Positions 44,414 to 53,114 of a DNA stretch of 64,000 bases are shown here, piece by piece (the first letter of the stretch is position 1; each line of letters starts with the position of its first letter). The position numbers and the translations under genes were made by a program. Origin of the DNA: Silicimonas sp. Its GTDB lineage: Bacteria > Pseudomonadota > Alphaproteobacteria > Rhodobacterales > Rhodobacteraceae. The stretch is from the NCBI GenBank assembly GCA_022826385.1, contig JAJDUZ010000031.1, forward strand, positions 43,085 through 107,084, given 5' to 3'. The notes beneath the pieces are model-generated. The model was not told the origin of the DNA, searched no databases, and worked only from the letters and a program-made list of their open reading frames with translations.

Positions 44414-44596
44414 CCATCGCGACTTGGCGCAGCCAAGGCGCAATCCCTCTTACGCCAAGGTCTTAGCAGAGTTGTGACCAAGGGAAAGGCCTGCCCCCGG
44501 GAAAACCGTTGCGGCAACATGGGCTGTCCATTAGGTTCTTCGCAGTCAAACAGGGGCAGGCCGAGAATCCTGCCGAGGGAAAAATTGGGGAAAGCC

Positions 44597-45997
44597 ATGA
44601 ACCGGGCGATCGGGTTGGGAACGCTGGCAAGCGTCGCGCTGATGATGAGCAGCGCGACCGCGCAGGAAGTCATCACCAAACAGTATGACGACGGCGGCGT
44701 CTACGAAGGCACGTTCAAGGACGGCAAGCAGGACGGCACCGGCTCCTATCGGCTGCCGAACGGATATGTCTATGAAGGCGAATGGTCCGAAGGCGAAATC
44801 CGCGGTCAGGGCCGTGCCGAGTTCCCGAACGGATCGGTTTATGAAGGCGCTTTTGTCGCTGGCAAACCTGAAGGCACAGGCAAGATCACCTTTGCGGATG
44901 GCGGCACATACGAAGGCGACTGGGTCGACGGCAAGATCAACGGCACCGGCGTCGCGGTCTACGCCAACGGTGTGCGCTACGAAGGCGGGTTCCAGGATGC
45001 GCTGCATCATGGACAGGGCCGGATGGAGAGCCCCAACGGCTATATTTATGACGGCACGTGGGACAAGGGCATCAAGGAAGGCACCGGCCGGATCGAGTAT
45101 CCCGACGGCGCTGTTTATGAAGGCGACCTGGCCCGCGGCGTCCGCGAAGGCACCGGCACGCTGAAAATGCCGGACGGTCTTGTGTACGAAGGCGCTTGGG
45201 AAAACGGCCAGATCAACGGCTCGGGCAAACTGACACAGCCCAATGGCGATATCTATGAAGGCGCACTTGTCGACGGCAAGCGCCAGGGCGCCGGCAAGGT
45301 CACCTATGCCAATGGCGACATCTACGAGGGCGCCTTCGTGGCGGACCAGCGCGAAGGCGAGGGAACATTCACCGGGGCCGACGGCTATGTCTATGTCGGC
45401 CAGTGGGTCGCAGGCCGCATCGAAGGAACCGGCAGCGTCACCTATCCCGACGGCTCGATCTATGAAGGCACGTTCAAGAATGACGTCGCCGACGGGTCCG
45501 GCAAGATCACCTATCCGGACGGCAACACTTATGAAGGCGCATGGATCGATGGCGTGATCGAAGGCAAGGGCGTCGCGACCTATGCCAACGGTCTTGTCTA
45601 TGAAGGCGAGTTCAAGGACGCCAAGATGGACGGCATCGGCAAGATGACTTTCGCCGACGGTTATACCTATGACGGCAGCTGGAAAGCCGGTCAGCGCGAG
45701 GGCCGTGGCGTCGCCACCTATTCCGACGGCACCATCTACGAAGGCAACTTCGTCGCCGGCCAGCGCGAAGGCGAAGGCAAGATCACCATGCCTGACGGAT
45801 TTATCTATGAAGGCGAATGGGTTGCAGGCGAGATCGACGGCAAGGGCGTTGCAACCTATGCCAACGGCGATGTCTATGAAGGCATGTTTGAGCGCGGCAA
45901 ACGGCAGGGCGAAGGCACCATTCGTTATGCCAGCGGCGAAGAACAGTCGGGCGTCTGGGAAGACGGTGCGCTGACGGAGGCCTCGGACGGTAACTAA
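44597..45997 (+). CDS. secreted MORN-repeat protein
   Basis: A 466-residue protein with a Sec signal peptide (cleavage near SATAQ, residue 22). Almost all of the mature part is 18 consecutive 23-residue MORN repeats of the form (Y)xYEGxWxxGxxxGxGxxxxPDG, plus a degenerate 19th (QSGVWEDG). The repeat has an exact 69-nt period with no insertions. MORN repeats bind membranes or proteins; here the protein would sit in the periplasm or outside. No catalytic domain is attached. A GGGG-A-AAG RBS precedes ATG 44597. Confidence 0.9.
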   Translation: MNRAIGLGTLASVALMMSSATAQEVITKQYDDGGVYEGTFKDGKQDGTGSYRLPNGYVYEGEWSEGEIRGQGRAEFPNGSVYEGAFVAGKPEGTGKITFADGGTYEGDWVDGKINGTGVAVYANGVRYEGGFQDALHHGQGRMESPNGYIYDGTWDKGIKEGTGRIEYPDGAVYEGDLARGVREGTGTLKMPDGLVYEGAWENGQINGSGKLTQPNGDIYEGALVDGKRQGAGKVTYANGDIYEGAFVADQREGEGTFTGADGYVYVGQWVAGRIEGTGSVTYPDGSIYEGTFKNDVADGSGKITYPDGNTYEGAWIDGVIEGKGVATYANGLVYEGEFKDAKMDGIGKMTFADGYTYDGSWKAGQREGRGVATYSDGTIYEGNFVAGQREGEGKITMPDGFIYEGEWVAGEIDGKGVATYANGDVYEGMFERGKRQGEGTIRYASGEEQSGVWEDGALTEASDGN

Positions 45998-46096
45998 TCG
46001 TTAACCAAAAATCGTCTAATCCGCAAAAACAAGCCACAGTGTAGCCACAACCATAAGGAGATTACAGAACATCTTCGCTACTGAAGGTTGTGGTAC

Positions 46097-46333
46097 ATGG
46101 TTGGCTTGTTTCGCCTTACAGATCAGAATTTGGCACGTTGGCCCTGTTGGGCCAGGTATCTTTTTTATCTGCTCAGCAGTCTGCATCCTGTCTCGTTTGC
46201 GAGTTGGAGAACGCGTGGGGAACCAAACCCCTTTGTGCAACGCACGATCCGAAACCGACAAACACATGCGCAGGACTTCCACGACATATTCGGGGACGGA
46301 CCTGAAGCCGTATACGAAAGACGGGCCAAATGA
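46097..46333 (+). CDS. small protein A of a paralogous pair
   Basis: A 78-residue basic protein starting MVGLFRLTDQN. It contains SFASWRTRGEPNPFV and DFHDIFGD. It is paralogous to the protein at 46528-46773: over 49 ungapped positions 23 are identical, with GEPNPFV invariant. An in-frame TTG at 46088 is an alternative start. A strong terminator follows. No known family recognised; conservation between the two copies at protein level is good evidence that both are translated. Confidence 0.65.
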   Translation: MVGLFRLTDQNLARWPCWARYLFYLLSSLHPVSFASWRTRGEPNPFVQRTIRNRQTHAQDFHDIFGDGPEAVYERRAK

Positions 46334-46337
46334 TCTC

Positions 46338-46370
46338 GGCGGGGCGCTTCTCGCAGGCGCCCCGCCCTTT
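46338..46370 (+). terminator. terminator after small protein A
   Basis: A perfect 10-bp GC-rich stem (46338-46347 with 46357-46366), 9-nt loop, then CTTT. It begins 4 nt after the stop codon, so protein B has to be made from a separate promoter or from read-through. Confidence 0.75.
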
Positions 46371-46527
46371 CCGGCAAGATGCCAATCGCCGCCGCCGCCA
46401 TGGCATTGTCACCAAACTGCGCATTCATTTCAGGCAAAGAACGAATGACCGCCCCACTTTCGCCGGATCCCCGTGGCATACCAACAGATGGTGTTGCCCA
46501 AGTGTGTTGTTGGTAATCGGGACTAAA

Positions 46528-46773
46528 ATGCTGAACTTGTCCAAGGAAACGTTGGCCGGGAAACCGGCCCTCTTCAGGTACGCATATTTTCTTGTATCCT
46601 CGTGCAGATACAAAAGCTTTCGCGCGTGGAAGCGCGACGGCGAACCAAATCCCTTTGTGACCAAGACCTATCGGCACACCGTCACCGAACGTATCGAGTT
46701 TACCGATATCTTCGACGATCTGCTGGATGGCCAGCGCCGCCGCAGCCGCAACCGCAGCCACAGCGCGATCTAG
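46528..46773 (+). CDS. small protein B of a paralogous pair
   Basis: An 81-residue basic protein with the same core as protein A: FRYAYFLVSS, SFRAWKRDGEPNPFV, then EFTDIFDDLLDG and an Arg/Ser-rich tail. Two Trp/Phe positions, SS, GEPNPFV and DIF are shared. The charge pattern suggests a nucleic-acid- or membrane-surface-binding role, but this is speculative. Its stop overlaps the photolyase stop region by 4 nt in convergent orientation. Confidence 0.65.
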   Translation: MLNLSKETLAGKPALFRYAYFLVSSCRYKSFRAWKRDGEPNPFVTKTYRHTVTERIEFTDIFDDLLDGQRRRSRNRSHSAI

Positions 46774-48281
46774 CCCAAAGTGTCCAGATAGGCAGAAGCC
46801 TCTTCCAGGATTTGTGCCCGGCGCCCTTCGTCCATCCGGTCCCATGTCCGATACATGTTGGCCATGCGCGGGTTCTTCGCAAACCGGTCGCGATGCCGGT
46901 TCAGGAAGTGCCAGTAAAGCAGGTTGAACGGGCACGCGCCCTCGCCCAGCTTGGTCTTCACACTATAGGCACACTCGCCGCAATAGTTCGACATCCGGTC
47001 GATGTAATTGCCCGACGAGACATAAGGCTTCGAACCAACGATCCCGCCATCGGCAAACTGGCTCATCCCGATCACGTTGGGCGCCTCGACCCATTCATAG
47101 GCATCGGCATAGACCGCCAGGTACCACTCGTGCACCTCGAACGGATCGATTCCGGCCAGCAGCGCGAAGTTGCCGGTGACCATCAAGCGCTGAATGTGGT
47201 GGGCATAGGCCTCGTCCCGCGTCTGCGCCACGGCTTGGCTGATACACCGCATCCCGGTCTCGCCGGTCCAGAAGAAATCGGGAAGCTTCCGGTCATGGCC
47301 CAGCACGTTCCGCCGCACATAGTCCGGCCCTTCGCGGAAATAGATGCCCCGCATGTACTCGCGCCAGCCGATGATCTGCCGAATGAAACCTTCAACCGCG
47401 TTGATCGGCGCATGCCCCTCGCGATAGGCCGCCTCGGCCGCCTCGCAAATCTCGATCGGGTCCAACAGGCCTGCGTTCAGATACATCGATAGGATCGAGT
47501 GCCAGAGGAACCGCTCGTCGACCAGCATCGCATCCTGATAGTCGCCGAACTTCGGCAAGCCGCCCTTGATGAAATGCGCCAGCGCCCGCCGCGCCTCGGC
47601 GCGGGTCACCGCGAACCAGAACGGCTGCAACTCTCCAAAATTCTCGCCGAACCGATCCGCCACCAGCGACAGGACGGCTTCGGTGATGTCGTCCGGCGTA
47701 AACCGCATGGGTCCGCTGAAATCGACCTCGCCCGGCGCTGGCTTGCGGTTGTCGTGGTCAAAGTTCCACTTCCCCTCGACCGGTTTGTCGCCGTCCATCA
47801 ACAGCCCGGTCTTCCGCCGCATCTCGCGATAGAACCACTCCATCCGCAGTTCCTTGCGCCCCTCGGCCCAAGCGTCAAACTCGGCATGGCTGGCCACGAA
47901 CCGGTCATCCTCCAGAACCGTGACCGAAAGCGGCAGCTCGTCAAGCGCCGCAATGAGCCGCCATTCGCCCGGCCGCGTCGCCACCGCCTCGGTCGTGCCG
48001 TGTCGCTCGGACGCGGCTATCAGGGCTTCGGCTATGCTGGCCACCGGGGCATCGGCGTCCAGTGCCGTGTAGTCCACCTGCCAGCCTGCCCCGCGCAACT
48101 CATCGGCAAAGTGGCGCATCGCCGCGAAACAGAAGGCGATCTTCTTCGGATGATGCGGCACATAGCCCGCTTCTTCGGACACCTCCGCCATCACGACAAT
48201 GTCCGTCGCCGGATCGCCTTCGCGAAGCGCCGCTACGGTGTCGGTCAGTTGGTCGCCCAGAACAAGGATCAGCCTCACCAC
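46770..48281 (-). CDS. Fe-S bacterial cryptochrome/(6-4) photolyase (PhrB/CryB type)
   Basis: A 503-residue flavoprotein of the FeS-BCP/CryPro class, which repairs (6-4) photoproducts or senses light. Four Cys that bind the 4Fe-4S cluster are present at about 346, 434, 437 and 450 (MRCISQ, YCGECAY, GACPFN), with the spacing of Agrobacterium PhrB. The active-site His-His pair is in YAHHIQRLMVTGN. The N-terminal domain (LILVLGDQLT) would bind a lumazine antenna. Two adjacent GTG codons (48281, 48278) are possible starts; both overlap the SDR stop. Confidence 0.93.
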   Translation of the reverse strand: MVRLILVLGDQLTDTVAALREGDPATDIVVMAEVSEEAGYVPHHPKKIAFCFAAMRHFADELRGAGWQVDYTALDADAPVASIAEALIAASERHGTTEAVATRPGEWRLIAALDELPLSVTVLEDDRFVASHAEFDAWAEGRKELRMEWFYREMRRKTGLLMDGDKPVEGKWNFDHDNRKPAPGEVDFSGPMRFTPDDITEAVLSLVADRFGENFGELQPFWFAVTRAEARRALAHFIKGGLPKFGDYQDAMLVDERFLWHSILSMYLNAGLLDPIEICEAAEAAYREGHAPINAVEGFIRQIIGWREYMRGIYFREGPDYVRRNVLGHDRKLPDFFWTGETGMRCISQAVAQTRDEAYAHHIQRLMVTGNFALLAGIDPFEVHEWYLAVYADAYEWVEAPNVIGMSQFADGGIVGSKPYVSSGNYIDRMSNYCGECAYSVKTKLGEGACPFNLLYWHFLNRHRDRFAKNPRMANMYRTWDRMDEGRRAQILEEASAYLDTLG

Positions 48282-48940
48282 GGGATCTCCTTGCCCGCAT
48301 AGTCAAAGAACCCACCCGTCTGCGCCGGGGTCAGCCCGTCGATCACATCGATCAGGTTCGCCGCTGCCGTTGCTGCGGGGACGGTTTTGTGACGCCCGGC
48401 ATACTTCGCCGTGAACGGCGTTTCGACCGTGCCGGGATGCAGGCAGACCGCGACCGCCTGTTTGTGGGTCCGCTTCATCTCGATCGCGGCACCGTGGATC
48501 AACTGGTTCAGGGCCGCCTTCGCCGTCCGATAACTGTGCCAGCCGCCGATCTGGTTGTCTCCGATCGAGCCGACCCGCGCCGAGAGTGCTGCAAACACCG
48601 ATGGGCTGTCCTTGGGCAGCAAGCGCAGCCCGTGCTTCAGAACCAGCATCGGCCCCAGCGCATTGACCCTGATCTGGTTCAGCAACCCGTCCGCCGTGAC
48701 CTCGCGCACCGCCTTCTCGGGCGCATGCCCGTCAATCACCAGCGCCCCTGTCGTGACAATGATCCGCTGAAAAGGACTGTCCAACGCGTCAAACGCTGCA
48801 GCAACGCTGGCCTCATCCGTCACGTCCAGCCCATCGACCGCGCGTGAGAGCCCGGTGACCGTCCAGCCACGCGCCCCCAACTCGTCCGTGATCGCCTGCC
48901 CGATGCCGCCCGAGGCGCCAATGACCAATGCCCGTTTCAT
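48275..48940 (-). CDS. SDR family oxidoreductase (CsgA-like)
   Basis: A 221-residue short-chain dehydrogenase: ALVIGASGGIGQAITDELGARG, VTTGALVIDG, SARVGSIGDN, SYRTAKAALNQLIHGAAIEM (Tyr-x3-Lys) and CLHPGTVETPFTAKY. It belongs to the atypical CsgA/carbonyl reductase-like group. Translationally coupled to the photolyase, which it precedes; the link between the two is unexplained. Confidence 0.85.
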   Translation of the reverse strand: MKRALVIGASGGIGQAITDELGARGWTVTGLSRAVDGLDVTDEASVAAAFDALDSPFQRIIVTTGALVIDGHAPEKAVREVTADGLLNQIRVNALGPMLVLKHGLRLLPKDSPSVFAALSARVGSIGDNQIGGWHSYRTAKAALNQLIHGAAIEMKRTHKQAVAVCLHPGTVETPFTAKYAGRHKTVPAATAAANLIDVIDGLTPAQTGGFFDYAGKEIPW

Positions 48941-49204
48941 GTGCTCTCCGTTTCGGAGTTGGACAGGTAGCCGGTCTTAACGACTTGGCAAGCTTGGTGA
49001 CCGAACGCTGGTCGATCAGGTCCGAAGCGACGGCCATCGGTTTGGGCACCGACAGAATACCGACGCAACACCGACACGGTACCGAAACCGGAATTCCGCT
49101 CGTTTCCCGTAAATTCAACGAGTTAACGAAAGGGCTGTTGCAAGTGACACCGACCCCACCGAACGTTGCTTTTTTTGCGGCCAAAGCGCGCTAGGTTTCA
49201 TGTC

Positions 49205-49963
49205 ATGAGATTGCTCTTCGCCCTCCTCCTCGCCGCCTCTCCCGCCAGTGCGCTCGAGATCGTCGAGACCGGCCGATACGACCTCAACCGCCCCGCAAGC
49301 CTCGAATACGACCCGACCTTTTGCGGTCTCTGGATTGCCAATGAGGGGCCGGAAATCATCCTTGTCACCCTGCAGGGCGACGAGTTGCGCCGCTTCGGCA
49401 GCGACCTGATGCGGATCAAGGCCGTGACCCTCGAAGGCGACAACCTGCTGATTGCCGACGGCTTCGGCGCCTTCCAGCGGATGACCCGAAACGGCGAGGC
49501 TTTGGGCGACCCTTTCAAGGTGCCCGGCGGCTGGGCCGACACCGAAGGTTTGGTGATCGATTCCGACGGCCAGATCATCTCGGTCGAGGATGATCCCGAA
49601 CGCCTGTCCTGGCTCGCCCCCGACGGCACACCCGACCGCGTGGTCGACACCACCACGCTGTCACCCCCGTTGTTCGAGGCCCAAGGCATCGCCCGCGATC
49701 CGCGCACGGGACACCTGTTGATCGTCGACGATCTCGAAGGCTCGAACAGTCTTTATGAGTTTGATTCCGATGGCGATTTGCTTGGGACCGTGCCGCTTCT
49801 CGAGTACGGTCTCGATCCGGAAGGCATCGCCATTCGACCAGGCTCGGGGCAGCTTTTCATCGCCTTCGATCAAGGGGCCGAGATCGTCTCGTTCGACTAC
49901 ACACCCACGCTGCCCGAAGGCGCCGATCCGCTGCCGCCCGGCGCGGATTGCATGTTGTTCTAA
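49205..49963 (+). CDS. secreted SdiA-regulated/NHL-like beta-propeller protein
   Basis: A 252-residue exported protein with signal peptide (MRLLFALLLAASPASA). The mature region consists of repeated beta-blade motifs: SLEYDPTFCGLWIANE, VTLEGDNLLIADGFGAF, GLVIDSDGQIISVED, GIARDPRTGHLLIVDD, GIAIRPGSGQLFIAFD. This resembles SdiA-regulated/esterase-like phytase or SMP-30-like propellers, so ligand or metal binding is likely. A Cys near each end (FCGLW, DCMLF) may pair. No enzymatic claim is justified. Confidence 0.65.
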   Translation: MRLLFALLLAASPASALEIVETGRYDLNRPASLEYDPTFCGLWIANEGPEIILVTLQGDELRRFGSDLMRIKAVTLEGDNLLIADGFGAFQRMTRNGEALGDPFKVPGGWADTEGLVIDSDGQIISVEDDPERLSWLAPDGTPDRVVDTTTLSPPLFEAQGIARDPRTGHLLIVDDLEGSNSLYEFDSDGDLLGTVPLLEYGLDPEGIAIRPGSGQLFIAFDQGAEIVSFDYTPTLPEGADPLPPGADCMLF

Positions 49964-49990
49964 TCGCACCACACCCCTAGGCTCGCGCCC

Positions 49991-51223
49991 ATGCTGACCC
50001 GGTTCATCGCCTCCAGCGGGCTGGCCAATCTGGCCGATGGCATTGCCGTTGTCGTCTGGGCATGGCTTGCATCCTTGCTCACCCGGGACCCCCTTCTGAT
50101 CGCTGCGTTGCCCGTTGTCCTGCGGCTGCCGTGGTTCCTCTTTGCCATCCCCGCAGGCCTCGTCACCGATCGCGTCGACCGTCGCAATCTGATCCTTGCG
50201 ATGGACATCCTGCGCGCCATTGTCTTCACGATCGTCACGATCGCCCTCTGGGCAACGCTGCCGCTGCAACCGCCGCCCGAGACGGGCCTGGCGCATCCCG
50301 GTCTCTTCGCCCTTCTCGCCGTCGCGGCCGTGGTGATCGGCGTGGCCGAGGTCTTCCGCGACAATGCCGCGCAAACCATGATGCCCAGCCTTGTCCCGCA
50401 CAACCAACTCGAAGCCGCCAACGGTCGCCTCTGGAGCGTCGAACTCGTCGGCAACGCCCTCATCGGCCCCGCCCTTGGCGCTTTCCTGATCGCCGCCTTC
50501 CTGCCGCTGCCGTTCGCACTGAATGCCCTTGCTTTTGCCGTCGGCGCTTTGCTTATCCTTATGATAACAGGGCGCTTTCAGCCCGAGACGCAAGCATCGC
50601 GAAACTGGCGTCGCGAGTTCCGCGAAGGCTGGGCTTTCCTCAAAAGTTCGCCCGTCCTGAAGCTTCTGGCCGTGTCGACAGGTGTCTGGAACCTGCTGCA
50701 TCAGATGATCGTCATCGCCTTGGTCCTGCATGTGCAGGAGAACCTGAACCTTGGCGCCCCGGCCTATGGCCTGATCCTGGCCGCTGGCGCCATTGGCGGC
50801 ATCGCCGGCGGGGCGGTCGGTGCGCGTGTGGTCGCGAAACTCGGGCGCGGACGGACGGCGCAATTGATGGGGCTGCAAAGCGCCGTCGCCTTCGCCCTGA
50901 TCCCATTTGCCCCCAACGCTTGGGCGCTTGCCGCGCTGTTCGTCCTCAGTGAGTTCACCGGGATCATCTGGAACACCGTCAGCGTCTCGTATCGCCAGCG
51001 GATCATCCCGGACGCACTTCTTGGCCGGGTCAACAGCCTCTATCGCCTGTTGGCCTGGGGCATGATGCCAATCGGTCTGGCGCTGTCCGGCATCCTGACG
51101 CGACTGGCCGAGGGCCCGCTGCCGCGTGAAACCGCCTTGATCGTTCCGTTCATCGTGGCCGGACTTGGAAGCCTGCTGTTGATCGCGATCATCTGGCGGC
51201 CGCTCGGGCGCGCCTTCGACTGA
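49991..51223 (+). CDS. MFS transporter (EntS-like MFS_3)
   Basis: A 410-residue 12-helix exporter. The loop 2-3 motif is present as AGLVTDRVDRRNLIL, and the repeated half as GARVVAKLGRGRTAQLMG. FRDNAAQTMMPSLVPHNQLEAANGRL (consecutive blocks) is typical of the MFS_3/EntS group, which exports siderophores or drugs. No siderophore genes are nearby, so the substrate is unknown. It lies 27 nt after the propeller gene. Confidence 0.85.
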   Translation: MLTRFIASSGLANLADGIAVVVWAWLASLLTRDPLLIAALPVVLRLPWFLFAIPAGLVTDRVDRRNLILAMDILRAIVFTIVTIALWATLPLQPPPETGLAHPGLFALLAVAAVVIGVAEVFRDNAAQTMMPSLVPHNQLEAANGRLWSVELVGNALIGPALGAFLIAAFLPLPFALNALAFAVGALLILMITGRFQPETQASRNWRREFREGWAFLKSSPVLKLLAVSTGVWNLLHQMIVIALVLHVQENLNLGAPAYGLILAAGAIGGIAGGAVGARVVAKLGRGRTAQLMGLQSAVAFALIPFAPNAWALAALFVLSEFTGIIWNTVSVSYRQRIIPDALLGRVNSLYRLLAWGMMPIGLALSGILTRLAEGPLPRETALIVPFIVAGLGSLLLIAIIWRPLGRAFD

Positions 51224-51224
51224 T

Positions 51225-51248
51225 CTTCATCTCTTCAAAAAATACGCA
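51225..51248. repeat. short dispersed intergenic repeat, copy B
   Basis: Matches 31617-31639 in 23 of 24 positions (CTTCATCTCTTCAAAA then AATACGCA). It directly follows the MFS transporter stop, before the convergent TPR gene. Confidence 0.5.
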
Positions 51249-51270
51249 AATCCCGACGCGACCCAGAAGC

Positions 51271-51819
51271 TCAGAGGGTTTCGCCCTCGACCTCGCGTTC
51301 CAACCGGGTGATTGCATCCTTCAGACCATCCCGGTTCGGGTTCAATCGCTCGACCTCGCGCCATGCCTCAAGCGCGTCGTCTGGGCGCCCAAGTTCCTCG
51401 AGGATGAGGGCAAGCCCGCTCATGGCCGAGAAATGGCGCGGGTTCAGGGTCAGCGTCTGGCGTATGTCTTCCAGCGACAGCCCATACCGGCCAGCCTGGA
51501 AATAGGCGGTGGCCCTTCCATTGTAACCTTCAGCAAAGTCAGGGGCATGATCGATCAGCGCCGAGAAATGACGGATCGCGAGAACCGTATCACCCGCCTC
51601 AAGCGCCTCGCGTCCGCGGCTGAGCAGCAGGTCCATCGACGGAGACCCGGATTGCGACCAAATCTCATAAATACGTCGCTCGATCTGCGGCGAGGCCGTC
51701 GGATCGGCAGTCTTCAACCCCTCAAGCAGCGCTTCCAACTCTGCCGGTTCGGCAACAGCGGACGACGACAGCAAAAGTGCCGTTACGACGCATTTGAGAA
51801 ATCTTTGGTTTCGACCCAT
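51271..51819 (-). CDS. periplasmic TPR-repeat protein
   Basis: A 182-residue protein with signal peptide (cleavage near AVAEP, residue 23) and about three TPR units between 60 and 175 (LLSRGREALEAGDTVLAIRHFSALIDHAPDF, then AEGYNGRATAYFQAGRYGLSLEDIRQTLTLNPRHF; ALILEELGRPDDALEAWREVERLNPN; given as successive repeats). It probably serves as a protein-interaction scaffold in the envelope. Confidence 0.78.
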   Translation of the reverse strand: MGRNQRFLKCVVTALLLSSSAVAEPAELEALLEGLKTADPTASPQIERRIYEIWSQSGSPSMDLLLSRGREALEAGDTVLAIRHFSALIDHAPDFAEGYNGRATAYFQAGRYGLSLEDIRQTLTLNPRHFSAMSGLALILEELGRPDDALEAWREVERLNPNRDGLKDAITRLEREVEGETL

Positions 51820-51885
51820 AACCTGAACCTAACGCAACACGGGGCAAATGCGAGCCCCCATAACGGCCAAGTGAGGATAAACACG

Positions 51886-52176
51886 ATGAGTGACGTGATC
51901 GATCAAGCTGTCAGCGCACTGAACGAAAAAGTATCGGGCGGCGCGTTCGACGGCTCCGCAAAATTCGTGATCGAGGGCGAAGGCGCCATCATGCTGGACA
52001 GCGACGGTGCCCGCGCTGCCGACGAAGCCGCTGACGTCACCATGACCGCCGACACCGATACGTTCCGCGGCATTCTGGATGGCTCGGTCAACCCGACCAG
52101 CGCCTTCATGTCGGGTCAGTTGACGGTTGACGGCGACATGGGCGCCGCGATGCGCCTTGCCTCGGTGCTTGGCTGA
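51886..52176 (+). CDS. SCP2 sterol-binding domain protein
   Basis: A 96-residue stand-alone SCP2 domain: a strand-rich start (SAKFVIEGEGAIMLDSDGA), VTMTADTDTFRGILDGSVNPTSAFMSGQLTVDGDMGAAMRLA (as consecutive motifs). The hydrophobic tunnel of this fold binds lipids or acyl-CoA. GAGGAT precedes ATG 51886. An alpha/beta hydrolase follows 5 nt later, suggesting lipid binding and hydrolysis in one operon. Confidence 0.9.
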   Translation: MSDVIDQAVSALNEKVSGGAFDGSAKFVIEGEGAIMLDSDGARAADEAADVTMTADTDTFRGILDGSVNPTSAFMSGQLTVDGDMGAAMRLASVLG

Positions 52177-52181
52177 ACCCT

Positions 52182-53114
52182 ATGGAAGCCGCGCCGTTCC
52201 ACACTGATCTGGCTGGTGCGCCGGATGGGGGCCAGTTTGTCTGGGCCAAGGCGGATGACGGCGTTCGCCTGCGACTTGGGGTTTGGCAGGCTGAAAAGGC
52301 CCGGGGGACCATCCTGCTGTTCCCCGGACGCACCGAGTATCTTGAGAAATACGGCAAGGTTATCAGCGACCTGACATCCGCCGGCTGGAGTGTCGTTTCG
52401 ATCGACTGGCGCGGGCAAGGGATGTCGGATCGTCTGGATGACGACACGCGTTTGGGCCACGTCTCGGACTTTATTGACTATCAGCGCGACGTCTCCGTCC
52501 TGACCGAATGGGTGGTGTCGCTGGACCTGCCGAAACCCCATGTACTGCTGTGTCATTCGATGGGGGGATGCATCGGCCTTCGCGCGCTGGTCGATGGGCT
52601 CGACGTGTCGCGCGCCGTGTTCTCGGCGCCGATGTGGGGCATCCAGATGCCGACCTTTGCGCGGCCGCTGACCTATGTCATCCCGCCAGTGGCGCGCCTT
52701 TTGAACAAGGAAAACACGTTCGCCCCCGGTACGACGCCGGAAAACTATGTGATCGAGACCGATTTCGCTGAAAACATGCTGACGACCGATCCAGAAACCT
52801 ATGTCTGGCTTGCCGAGCACGCCGAGAAAGCCCCCGAATTCGCATTGGGCGGGCCATCGGTGCAATGGGTTGGAAGTGCAACGCGCGAGTTGGACAAACT
52901 GTTTGCCGCTGACCGGCCAAACATCCCCTCGCTGACCTTCGTCGGATCTGACGAAAAGATCGTTTCGATCGACGCAATCAACAGGTTTCACACCGGATGG
53001 ACAGGCGGCGAGTGGCGCCTTGTTGATGGCGCCAGGCACGAGATGATGATGGAAGCCCCCGCGATCAGGCAGCGTTTCATGGACGAGACACTGGAATTCT
53101 TCGCCGAGGCGTGA
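52182..53114 (+). CDS. alpha/beta hydrolase (lysophospholipase-like)
   Basis: A 310-residue Hydrolase_4-type protein. The family blocks are TILLFPGRTEYLEKYGKVI, WRGQGMSDRL, the nucleophile elbow LLCHSMGGCIGLRAL (Ser about 128), the acid Asp in TFVGSDEKIV and the His in VDGARHEMMMEAP. This matches bacterial monoacylglycerol lipase/lysophospholipase L2 homologues. Cytoplasmic; second gene after the SCP2 protein. Confidence 0.88.
   Translation: MEAAPFHTDLAGAPDGGQFVWAKADDGVRLRLGVWQAEKARGTILLFPGRTEYLEKYGKVISDLTSAGWSVVSIDWRGQGMSDRLDDDTRLGHVSDFIDYQRDVSVLTEWVVSLDLPKPHVLLCHSMGGCIGLRALVDGLDVSRAVFSAPMWGIQMPTFARPLTYVIPPVARLLNKENTFAPGTTPENYVIETDFAENMLTTDPETYVWLAEHAEKAPEFALGGPSVQWVGSATRELDKLFAADRPNIPSLTFVGSDEKIVSIDAINRFHTGWTGGEWRLVDGARHEMMMEAPAIRQRFMDETLEFFAEA

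Noticed and set aside
42405..44477. Plus-strand ORF of 690 codons opposite nadE
   Set aside because: Antisense to a complete NAD synthetase; composition dominated by Arg, His, Gln and Asp as expected for a shadow frame.
44660..45960. Regular 69-nt periodic repeat that could suggest a CRISPR or satellite array
   Set aside because: The period encodes 23-residue MORN repeats in one continuous reading frame; units vary at the DNA level and there are no spacers.
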